Both the position numbers and the translations under genes were made by a program. From Astropecten irregularis (Eukaryota > Echinodermata > Asteroidea > Paxillosida > Astropectinidae): DNA of 64,000 bases. Shown piece after piece: positions 20,001-24,731 of the stretch. Within the stretch, counting starts at the first letter, position 1, and each line of letters starts with the position of its first letter. Location: assembly GCA_963971285.1 (NCBI GenBank), contig OZ020263.1, forward strand, positions 4,216,001 to 4,280,000. Direction: 5' to 3'. The notes under the pieces were generated by a model that was not told the origin of the DNA, did not search any database, and saw only the letters and a program-made list of their open reading frames with translations.

Positions 20001-22764
20001 AGTGGTCATTGGGACGGTGAATAGGTTATGGCCTGGGGCCAATTTCACGGCCCTGCTTGGCACAAAAAATGTGCTAACCATGAAATTTCTGTCTTAATGA
20101 TAACAGGGGCCGATTTTATAAAGCTCCGCAACGTGTCGCAACTCGATTTGTGACGCGTTGTGGCTGCGACGCGTCACATCTATGCAATGAGTCAATAGAG
20201 TATGGATGCCTCTTAACTCTGCGACGCATTGTAAGTTTTATGAAATCGTCCCCTGGATTAACAACTGAATTTCTATGTGCTGTGCATCGCTTGTGATTTA
20301 TTCTTTGGCTGTTGTTTGCTGACCGTGAATATCAAATGAAGATTTTAATATTGATTTGCTTTATTGAGCAAGACATTTTGTGCTAAGCATATTTTTTGTG
20401 CTGAACAGCTTCATGAAATTGGCCCCAGGTTGTTTTGTTTGTCAGCTAGTCACTGATTCTTCAAGTGGTCGTTTTGTTCATACTGGCAGCCTCCTTTCTG
20501 GTGGAATATTTTTTCACAAGAATTCTGTGTCCATATCTTTAAAGGTAGTATCATACTTTGGTAAGAGACCAAAACAGAAATGTTCACAGATTTATGTATA
20601 ACTTTCAGAATATGAAGACGGTGCTAGTAGAAACATACCGTTAAGATTTTTCCGCCTGAAATGGTATATTTATCCAGAAATTAGTACGACGACGACCTAA
20701 AATCTTTTTGATCTTTTAAAAGATCAAAAATAAAAGAGAAAAGACTTAAGAAATACTGTGGTCGTTTTTCACTATTTTCTCATAAAGTGGGCACCGTAGG
20801 GGACTGAAATTTTCACAGTTTGCCCATGAATCTGTATTTCTTTGACAAAAACCAAAGTATGATACTACCTTTAAAAGCTACTTTGTCAAAACAACTTACA
20901 TCAGATTTGAATTTCTGTTGGTTTCTCTCCCTGATGCAGATCCTACCTGCCTTGCCGAACTCAAGTCCAACAGCCTCAAGGCTCAGCGTGGCGACCCAGT
21001 GACCTCTGACCCCGTCTGCACCAGCGTGGGCTGGTACGTGACGGTGCAGTGCTGTCCGATATCCGGTAACTGCTGGTGTAGCGAGAGGGATGGAACCATG
21101 TTGGTGGGCTCGATGAAACCCAGTGGGGAACCGCTGAATTGCAGTAAGTCCAGCAACTCAACAAACGTTATGCCTGTTAGAATGAAGGGGTGTTCTCGTA
21201 TATTCTGACAGTTTATGTGATTTTATGACTTCTTGCTAATGTACTGTAGTTGTGAAATTCTCATAAATTTTAAGAGAATGCATTAATTTTAATTGCATAT
21301 TCATGAAGAAGAAGCATTACCCTGACTGGGTACTTTTAGGGAGACATTCCCATAGGGTCGTGCACTTAACTTTACTTCATCTATTTCTTAACATCCTCCA
21401 AACTAATGAAGTTGATTTTGACAATATGTTCATATTGAGAGAAACTTGTCTTATATTAAAATATGGATAGTAAAAATGTGTCTATAAAAGGTAGGTGATA
21501 CCTTAAAGGGGACATCAAAATCTTTCCCTAAAGGCGCCTTTCCATATGCGCGTTTTTTCATGCGCTGCGTATATGTTGCGTGTCCGTTGCGTTGCAAAAA
21601 AATCGGTCATTATAAAAAAACAAGCGACCCTTTCCATATGTGCGTCATGCGTGTGCGTTTGAAAAAGTGGCATGCGTCTTTTTAACGGGCATTTTTAACG
21701 CACACGCAACGTATACGCAGCGTATACTCAGCGGATGAAAAAACGTGCATATCGAAAGGCGCCTTATAATTCTCGATGTCTCCCAAATGTTCACTTTCAG
21801 ATGCTAACTTGTCTCCCAAATACTCTATCGAATTACTCTATCGAATTACCCTAATGAATAAATACTTGTATAGTGCTATATCTAGTTACAGACTACTCAA
21901 AGCAATAGTCAAACTGATAAAACGGACGTCTGTGGTTTTGTTCTCCTTTTTTGAGTCATTCATCTTTTTTCTTCTACCTCTTCCTCTAGACTCCCCGTGC
22001 TTTGGTAACGAAGACCTCATCGTTCCCTTCAAATCTTGCTCCAGACAGGGCAGCAGTTGCCCTAGCGACGCGGCCTGTCACATCCCGCCTAATCGAACCA
22101 GCGGAAGGTGCTGTCGGTTCCCCGGAATATCAGTCATGCGTAAGTTGAAACAAATCTTCGGTTTCCTGCTGTAGATTGGTTTTTGTTATAGACTAAGAAA
22201 GCTCTTGCTAGGATCAGAACATCAGGCTCTCTTAACTCCAAGCATTTGATATATTTCAGGTCATTATTTTGGTTGATGAGAAGTTTGCAGCAGTTTATTC
22301 AGGCGCGGTTCTAGAGTAAAAATTTGGGGGGGCTAGAAGAGCCATTATTTTTTTCGGGGGGCTAGAAGAACCAATATTTTAGGTTCTTCTAACACTCGCT
22401 TCTGCTATGTCTTATTAGGGGTCGAAAAAAAATGCACATTATAGCCCACACAACGCGTTTTTTTGTAATTGGCGCTTAATAACTGAACAAATCCAGTATT
22501 TTCAAGAATTTTTTTTTTCACTTGCATTTTTTTTGGGGGGGGGCTAGACACAATTTTTGGGGGGCTACATCCCCCCCCCCCCTAGCCCCCCATAGAACTG
22601 CGCCTGAGTTTATTACTTATATCTATTGTTTTTAGGAGGTAAAAGTTTTGATACACAACTCTTGTCCAAGATCAGAATTGCCCCGTTTGCATGCGACATC
22701 ACCCTAACATCGCCATTCTGAATTGTTTGTTTTTCTTTGTCTGTGTTTTTTCTTTCCAGCCTAA
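5012..22764 (+). CDS. Secreted modular cysteine-rich protein (thyroglobulin type-1 / VWC / CGGC modules)
   Basis: Coding exons inferred from splice sites and phase: 5012-5074, 5891-5912, 6565-6753, 7730-7927, 8795-8974, 9550-9759, 10627-10827, 12168-12353, 12841-13011, 13936-14139, 14694-14876, 15603-15782, 16652-16858, 17811-17993, 18847-19026, 19784-19990, 20940-21143, 21990-22139, 22760-22764. They join without a frame break into about 1040 residues. Every internal module exon from 6565 on is phase 1-1, the classic shuffling class. Order: signal peptide, RKKR site, TY1, TY1, CGGC module, VWC, three VWC/CGGC/CxPC cassettes, TY1, TY1, cysteine-rich tail. TY1 repeats of other proteins can inhibit cysteine proteases or bind IGFs, and VWC modules often bind BMP-type ligands; which applies here is unknown. 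Likely extracellular. I recognise no named orthologue. The upstream in-frame ATG at 4961 is rejected because 5012 begins a clean signal peptide. Confidence 0.85.
5698..5810. repeat. Homopolymer tract T/G/C/A
   Basis: Intron 1 holds T, G18+, C and A runs in sequence, with 'ctagcccc'-like words on both sides. It resembles the G/C-rich ends of the palindrome at 22300-22606. Run lengths are likely to be unreliable in assembly. Confidence 0.6.
5891..5912 (+). CDS. Exon 2: 22-nt micro-exon with a furin-type RKKR site
   Basis: A ctgatag acceptor and a gtaagt donor bound 22 bases that read VARKKRF plus one base. The length changes the phase from 0 to 1, which is exactly what the following phase-1 modules need. 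RKKR directly after the signal peptide suggests removal of a very short propeptide by a proprotein convertase (inference). Confidence 0.7.
6347..6463. repeat. GGGCCTGTTTGTTTAA foldback element, copy 1
   Basis: Inverted ends 'gggcctgtttgtttaa' and 'ttaaacaaacaggccc' enclose 'ggatcc'-rich DNA with 'tatgcagggtacgcta'. Other copies: 39901-40024, 62401-62522, 63815-63936. Confidence 0.8.
6565..6753 (+). CDS. Exon 3: thyroglobulin type-1 module 1
   Basis: Encodes 63 residues with the TY1 signature: a cysteine near the start (PPCQ), then F.RPKQC and the core CWCV, followed by TRCG and a terminal cysteine. Phase 1 at both ends. Confidence 0.85.
6848..7615. mobile_element. TTAA-type MITE (family B), interrupted by a nested element
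   Basis: The left end follows TTAA at 6844-6847 (ggccatatacaatatttgt...ccaaaacag). The right end 'atgttaccaatcatgtactgtat' matches family B ends. Its body is split by the palindrome at 6888-7038, after which family B words resume (tttacgtattacttacagggtat). Confidence 0.7.
6888..7038. repeat. GGGTCGATTTCA...CGCTTTGCGATC foldback element nested in a MITE
   Basis: Left arm 'ggggtcgatttcaataacgc', right arm 'aaagcgttcgtgaaatcgcccc', with 'ccaaatccatcgctaa' and its inverse inside. Same family as 28961-29121 and 30082-30196. Confidence 0.8.
7730..7927 (+). CDS. Exon 4: thyroglobulin type-1 module 2
   Basis: Encodes 66 residues with PPCTKELEA at the start, FYSHTQC and CWCTDRCG in the core, and a terminal VC. 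Valine of the usual CWCV is replaced by threonine. Phase 1-1. Confidence 0.85.
7975..8560. repeat. Degenerate CAGACACCCAGCC minisatellite
   Basis: The intron between exons 4 and 5 holds dozens of imperfect 'cagacaccc', 'cagccctgacaccc' and 'agcccagatcctcat' words. The unit is irregular; strand composition is C/A-rich and almost free of G runs. Confidence 0.7.
8795..8974 (+). CDS. Exon 5: CGGC cysteine module, copy 1
   Basis: Encodes 60 residues with the pattern CDxNPC...VC..HPDA.C..S.CGGC.AKFY...NEVDC. The same pattern returns in exons 8, 11 and 14. Similar CGGC.A.F[FY] stretches occur beside protease-inhibitor modules in other invertebrate secreted proteins; I give it no formal domain name. 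Phase 1-1. Confidence 0.75.
   Translation, partial: SVPMTPMPGSVTSIRVTARPPCARPIQTPSANPRYVAAAMPSSTSTRTRWIVRLKPCPF
8985..9420. repeat. Repeat-derived intron DNA with CCCAATTTCATGGAATCC end
   Basis: The 'cccaatttcatggaatccgtaagc' start matches the left end of the foldback at 62700-62938. The following part has words such as 'agcgagcaagcgtctatcacat' inverted against 'tgtgatagatgcactcgctgt' (9111-9160). The right border is not clear. Confidence 0.5.
9550..9759 (+). CDS. Exon 6: von Willebrand factor C (VWC) module 1
   Basis: Encodes 70 residues with the VWC layout: C...YG..H..GESWKEDKC..C.C, then C....C, then VCCPKFDCEC. It is the most divergent of the four VWC exons. Phase 1-1, ending on a t. 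Confidence 0.8.
10002..10257. mobile_element. Left half of a family A MITE
   Basis: Begins 'aggtacaatcatactttggt' and shares 'tatgaagatggtgatggtagaaacatac' and 'ccagaaaaggagtaaaa' with other copies, but lacks the right end. It is directly followed by another family A copy. Confidence 0.7.
10262..10570. mobile_element. Right-truncated family A MITE next to exon 7
   Basis: Starts after TTAA (10258-10261) with AGGTAGCATCATACTTTGGT and runs through 'gatcttttaaagatcaaaa' and 'ctcaaaaagtgggtaacgtatggg' to 'tgatatttgtgccc'. The last ~60 bp of the element are missing, and the exon 7 acceptor follows closely. Confidence 0.75.
10627..10827 (+). CDS. Exon 7: VWC module 2 (first cassette)
   Basis: Encodes 67 residues: VWC pattern CLDDMGMYHSLGEEW, NCSSC.C, C....CP and ECCLGETVCH. 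It begins the first VWC/CGGC/CxPC cassette. A truncated family A MITE ends only about 65 bp upstream of its acceptor. Confidence 0.8.
10991..11427 (-). mobile_element. 5'-truncated non-LTR retrotransposon (CR1/L2-like LINE), 3' end
   Basis: On the minus strand 11191-11442 reads a typical end of a LINE reverse-transcriptase ORF: PRTRTRYGDRAFSVCAP, LWNNLS, FKNHLKTHLL. It is followed by a 3' UTR with 'gcgccttgaaac' and 'aaaggcgctatggaaatat' and an (ATT)n tail at 10991-11011. The 5' side stops at the palindrome from 11428. Only a fragment, not active. Confidence 0.8.
11428..12062. mobile_element. 635-bp foldback element, TAATGCCTCAGTCACATTTGC ends
   Basis: Left end 'taatgcctcagtcacatttgc' and right end 'gcaaatgtgaacgaggtatta' are inverted copies; the arms are rich in CGCCG/CGGCG words. 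Its left edge meets the LINE fragment, so it either inserted into the LINE or marks its truncation point. Confidence 0.75.
12168..12353 (+). CDS. Exon 8: CGGC module, copy 2
   Basis: Encodes 62 residues; CASDICLNAVCAGHPDATC and SHCGVCHTVFYDNN match the other copies, with CGVC in place of CGGC. Phase 1-1. Confidence 0.75.
12841..13011 (+). CDS. Exon 9: CxPC cysteine module, copy 1
   Basis: Encodes 57 residues: C.PPG.TC..SPC....CTYYPEAECFTDYCDPCSPLFF......LDC. It is related to the CGGC module but uses CDPC and a longer front part. Homologous exons are 15603-15782 and 18847-19026. Phase 1-1. Confidence 0.75.
13066..13314. repeat. GGGGCCAATTTCA foldback (family D), copy 1
   Basis: Left arm 'ggggccaatttcacggcgctgattagcac', right arm 'gtgctaagcagcgctgtgaaattggcccc'. 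Part of a cluster of three such elements in the intron before exon 10. Confidence 0.85.
13361..13606. repeat. Family D foldback, copy 2
   Basis: Arms 'gggaccaatttcatagagctgcataagcacc' and 'gtgcttagcagctctttgaaattggctccc'. The interior 'aatggccgaatacaagtcaaaaagtaaacatcac' is shared with 42488-42655 and 63085-63318. Confidence 0.85.
13650..13885. repeat. Family D-like foldback, diverged
   Basis: Arms 'ggaacagtttcatgactctgcttaacc' and 'ggttagcagagccatgaattaaattg'. Interior unlike the other family D copies. Confidence 0.6.
13936..14139 (+). CDS. Exon 10: VWC module 3 (second cassette)
   Basis: Encodes 68 residues: VCEDSSNN, GETWTEGCNECVC, SCKTSKCE and DECCPSRVVCHE. It is nearly identical over most of its length to exon 13 (16652-16858), and the match continues into the following intron (gtaggacaattcggcagg), so the two are recent tandem duplicates. 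Confidence 0.85.
14385..14462. repeat. GATCCTAGCAGGATC hairpin family, half copy
   Basis: 'ttaggagggcttggaggacctgaggtgtcgatcctagtagggtctgtctc' matches one arm of the hairpin at 17540-17655. Other pieces: 22200-22260, 25710-25770, 43588-43632, 46915-47045. Confidence 0.6.
14694..14876 (+). CDS. Exon 11: CGGC module, copy 3
   Basis: Encodes 61 residues: ALSNCPETYVLAHFC, LCVNAVCEGHPSATC, SHCGGCSAKFFDENDEV. It is nearly identical to exon 14 (17811-17993), including the upstream intron words ggttattgtcttggaatcc. Phase 1-1. Confidence 0.85.
15307..15453. repeat. Foldback element, CCCAAATCTCTGGC family, copy 2
   Basis: 'tttcccaaatctctggctgtggtcgcaaataacacac' is inverted in 'gtgtgtgtcatttgcgaccgcggccagagatttggga'. 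Same family as 4448-4585. Confidence 0.75.
15603..15782 (+). CDS. Exon 12: CxPC module, copy 2
   Basis: Encodes 60 residues: RVCVDTGPV, TCAADPEAVCHADYCQPCNPLFHDKEN. Strongly similar to exon 15 (18847-19026). Phase 1-1. Confidence 0.85.
16252..16543. repeat. Foldback element with TTCACAC ends and CCCCGGGG-rich interior
   Basis: Left 'tcactaaagtccttttcacactgtagagccaatccccggg', right 'ccccggggaatttgtctggtgtgaaact'. The centre is full of 'cccggggaa'/'ttcccaggg' words. Confidence 0.6.
16652..16858 (+). CDS. Exon 13: VWC module 4 (third cassette)
   Basis: Encodes 69 residues. The start differs from exon 10 (VCTDSANNEHK) but from GETWTEGCNEC onward it is nearly the same, base for base. Phase 1-1. 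Confidence 0.85.
16941..17437. mobile_element. Near-perfect 497-bp hairpin element
   Basis: The arms (about 16941-17180 and 17195-17437) are inverted copies with only a few differences, for example 'ccgtactatgacg' against 'ccgtaatatgacg' and a poly-A length change. The loop is short (around 'ttttcattaaatgaatagc'). Ends are AAAGAGGATCTTCAACACTC and its inverse. A one-arm relative lies at 58576-58830. No coding frame. Confidence 0.9.
17540..17655. repeat. GATCCTAGCAGGATC hairpin, full copy
   Basis: 'gagttaggaaggcctgacgtttcgatcctagcaggatctttctc' is followed by its inverse 'gagaaagatcctgctaggatggaaacatcaggccctcttaactcc'. This full hairpin defines the family seen in pieces elsewhere. Confidence 0.8.
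17811..17993 (+). CDS. Exon 14: CGGC module, copy 4
   Basis: Encodes 61 residues, a near twin of exon 11: changes are few (VVAQSC for VLAHFC, SVKFFDKN for SAKFFDEN). Phase 1-1. Confidence 0.85.
18361..18544. repeat. 184-bp inverted repeat
   Basis: Ends 'ccattactgcagtgt' and 'acactgcagtaatgg'; the inner arms 'gccgcactctataattgcagggtgtacg'-like and 'cgtacacccttcagtataaagtgcggc' also pair. Single copy in this window. Confidence 0.7.
18847..19026 (+). CDS. Exon 15: CxPC module, copy 3
   Basis: Encodes 60 residues, a near twin of exon 12: ISRVCVDTGPVLTC, CSADPEAACHADYCQPCDPLF. The following intron carries the TTTGATCCC minisatellite. Phase 1-1. Confidence 0.85.
19088..19592. repeat. TTTGATCCCyC minisatellite
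   Basis: About 500 bp of imperfect units such as 'tttgatccccc' and 'tttgatccctc', with interspersed 'tttgactccc'. The unit length varies around 11-12 bp. On the minus strand it reads as a long KGDQRGIKG-type frame, which is a by-product of the repeat. Confidence 0.9.
19784..19990 (+). CDS. Exon 16: thyroglobulin type-1 module 3
   Basis: Encodes 69 residues: DCDPTLYDV near the start, YSFSPKQCD and the full core CWCVKPDG, then a terminal FCES. It is noticeably more GC-rich than its neighbours. Phase 1-1. Confidence 0.85.
20033..20428. repeat. Family D foldback split by a nested foldback
   Basis: Outer arms 'tggggccaatttcacggccctgcttggcac' and 'tgaacagcttcatgaaattggcccca'. A second element, 20105-20256, sits inside (arms 'ggggccgattttataaagctccgcaacg' and 'cgcattgtaagttttatgaaatcgtcccc'). 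Confidence 0.8.
20105..20256. repeat. GGGGCCGATTTTATAAAG foldback (family E), nested
   Basis: Inverted ends with 'gcgacgcgtcac' and 'tgacgcgttgtggctgcgac' words in the middle. It interrupts family D sequence, so it is the younger of the two. Confidence 0.75.
20543..20870. mobile_element. TTAA-flanked MITE, family A (near-complete)
   Basis: TTAA at 20539-20542 and 20871-20874 flanks exact inverted ends AGGTAGTATCATACTTTGGT and ACCAAAGTATGATACTACCT. 328 bp. Confidence 0.9.
20940..21143 (+). CDS. Exon 17: thyroglobulin type-1 module 4
   Basis: Encodes 68 residues: PTCLAELKS at the start, YVTVQCCPISGNCWCSERDG in the core, LNC at the end. Serine replaces valine after CWC. The family A MITE at 20543-20870 ends 69 bp before it. 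Phase 1-1. Confidence 0.85.
21531..21765. repeat. AAGGCGCCTTTCCATATGCGCG foldback
   Basis: Left 'aaggcgcctttccatatgcgcgttttttcatgcgctgcgtat' is matched by right 'cgtatactcagcggatgaaaaaacgtgcatatcgaaaggcgcctt'. Rich in GCGT words. Confidence 0.8.
21990..22139 (+). CDS. Exon 18: C-terminal cysteine-rich tail
   Basis: Encodes 50 residues with seven cysteines: SPCFGNEDL, SCSRQGSSC, CHIPPN, GRCCRFPG. It is not a TY1, VWC or CGGC module and I do not recognise it. It ends in phase 1; the next exon (acceptor tttccag, 22760) gives one proline and then TAA at 22762-22764. Confidence 0.65.
22300..22606. mobile_element. hAT-like palindromic MITE with 8-bp target duplication
   Basis: Ends CAGGCGCGGTTCTAGAG and CATAGAACTGCGCCTG are inverted. 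The flanks are identical 8-mers AGTTTATT at 22292-22299 and 22607-22614. Length 307 bp, with G-rich/C-rich arms ('gggggggctaga'). An 8-bp duplication and CAG-start fit hAT; non-autonomous. Confidence 0.85.
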
Positions 22765-22958
22765 ACAGGAAGGAAACCATGACGACTACAAGTGGTCTAC
22801 ATACGACAGTTTCCCTTCATATATCAAATACTACGTTAGAATTAGTGTAGAAGTGGAACTTTTGATCAAGCATTACATCAAGACCACGCCCCTTGATCTG
22901 CATATCACCATGACGACAAATAATATTGAGAATGAAAGGTGAAAGTACATCCCAATCA

Positions 22959-22964
22959 AATAAA
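22959..22964 (+). promoter_or_regulatory. Candidate polyadenylation signal of the cysteine-rich gene
   Basis: AATAAA about 195 bp after the stop at 22762-22764. A second AATAAA lies at 23277-23282. Transcript data would be needed to choose between them. Confidence 0.4.
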
Positions 22965-24301
22965 AATACAATTTCTTTTAGAATACGCTGTTTTTGTATA
23001 CCAAGCAATGTTTGAAGTTCATTGGGAATTATTTGAAATCGGAACGCACAGAAGAAATGAACGGAGACTGTTAACAGATGATAATAAGCACCATTGCTCA
23101 GAAAGGTTATTTGTAGAAATTCAGTTAACTTGTATCTCTATTTGCTCATTACATTTGTGTCATTCTTTTTTTATGTTGTTGCTGCCTGCATTATAAAATA
23201 ATAATACCGGTAAGTGTGAATAGCTTGCATGTGCTTATCTGATATATTGTTCCATGATTTTTTTTAAAATCTTGCCAATAAAATTATCAATATAAACCAA
23301 GCTGATGAAATAATAAATTTGATTTATCCTCCTGATGAGGACTAGAGCAGACTAGTCAAAACGTTGAAACCTTATGAGAAGTGCAAACGAAATATAAGTG
23401 CGAAAGTACGAACGCTTCTTACGTGGTGTTCCAGCAAACCGGCATAAACCGGCAAAGTACTGAAATATAAATCTGGAAGAATTACGTTAGAATCAAATTC
23501 TTTTACTCTCTTCATACTAAACACATTCAAATGAAAAAAGAATTTGTTTTAGAATCAGTCAAAATTTATGAAGTATTTGAAGCTCATGAAATGAGTAAAA
23601 AAAGGTGGATTTACAAAAAAATAAAATATTTTTTGCTTGTAATTTTTGTCAATGGATATCTAGAGCTCTTCTTGATTATAAATTGATGATTTCTATTTCA
23701 GCCTAAACGAAATAAACACAACTCAGCCGGTTTTACTTTTGTTTCATAGAAAAACATGACTTTTATTCTTGCATAATAGTTTCTGTATGTTCTATGTCTA
23801 AACAATTTAACGTGGTATTACTGCCGACTGTTGCATTTCCAGTGTTCAGCAAGCAGTTCTTGCTTAGCAAGTAATTTTTTTTCTAAGCAAGAGTCGGCCG
23901 GGTACCCGTCGTAAGCAGTATTCATCACTTAAAAGACTTGGCTGGTAAACTGTGTTATCAAGTGCTATTAAATGGGCTTTTTGTGTGCTTACCAGCTTTA
24001 CAGACTTAGCGTAGTATACCATTCTCATCATAGATTCTCATCAATTTGAGAACGCATCTGGTACAGCTATTCTCTAAACTTGTCAGCATTTGTGCCTCTA
24101 AAATGGTAAACTGTACTTCCCTGTTTTTCTTTTTGCTTTTTCTTTCTTGTTGTTTATTCAATTTTGATAAGAGATGAAGAGGACTGCAACCCGTACTGTT
24201 TGCCAAGAACTTCTTGACTGTGAAATGCCGCCCTCCCACCATGTACCAGAGCTAAGAGTTTTACCCCACCACAACAACCCTGGAAAGCAGGCTGACGTTA
24301 A
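22965..24301. other. Convergent intergenic region, no gene
   Basis: Lies between the ends of the cysteine-rich gene (plus) and USP39 (minus). It contains one dispersed repeat (23330-23445) and AT-rich DNA; it probably includes the 3' UTRs of both genes. TTTATT at 24153-24158 is a possible minus-strand polyadenylation signal for USP39. Confidence 0.5.
23330..23445. repeat. Dispersed repeat AGTGCAAACGAAATA... CGCTTCTTACGTGGTG
   Basis: 'gaggactagagcagactagtcaaaacgttgaaaccttatgagaagtgcaaa' and 'gcgaaagtacgaacgcttcttacgtggtgtt' recur at 43050-43200, where part is also inverted. Confidence 0.65.
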
Positions 24302-24643
24302 AGGTAGTATCATACTTTGGTAAGGAACCAAATCACGCTGTATAACTTACAGGGTATGAAGATGGTGGTGGTAAAAACATACCGTTAACATTTTTCCGCC
24401 TGAAATGGTGTTTTTATCCAGAAATTAGTAAAACAACGACCGAAAATCTTGTTGATCTTTTAAAAGATAAAAAATAAAAGAGAGAAGACTTAAGAGATAC
24501 TGTGGCCGTTTTTCACTGTTTTCTCAAAAAGTGGGCACCGTATGGGACTGAAATTTTCACAGATTACTTTTACCGTATCTTCCTTGATATTTTTGCCCAT
24601 GAATCTGTATTTCTTTGACAAAAACCAAAGTATGATACTACCA
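24302..24643. mobile_element. TTAA-flanked MITE, family A, downstream of USP39
   Basis: TTAA at 24298-24301 and 24644-24647; left end AGGTAGTATCATACTTTGGT, right end ACCAAAGTATGATACTACCA with a changed last base. It lies about 90 bp past the USP39 stop and may be part of its 3' UTR. Confidence 0.85.
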
Positions 24644-24731
24644 TTAACATGGGAACCCCCTCTATAAAGATAAGCTGACATTTTCACCTTCCCCTATTTC
24701 ATCGTTTGCTTGCTGGAGCATTCAGTCTCTG

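Noticed and set aside
22691..22942. Frame through the last exon of the cysteine-rich gene
   Set aside because: The phase of the preceding exon puts a stop codon at 22762-22764; the open frame is in another phase and lies in the 3' UTR.
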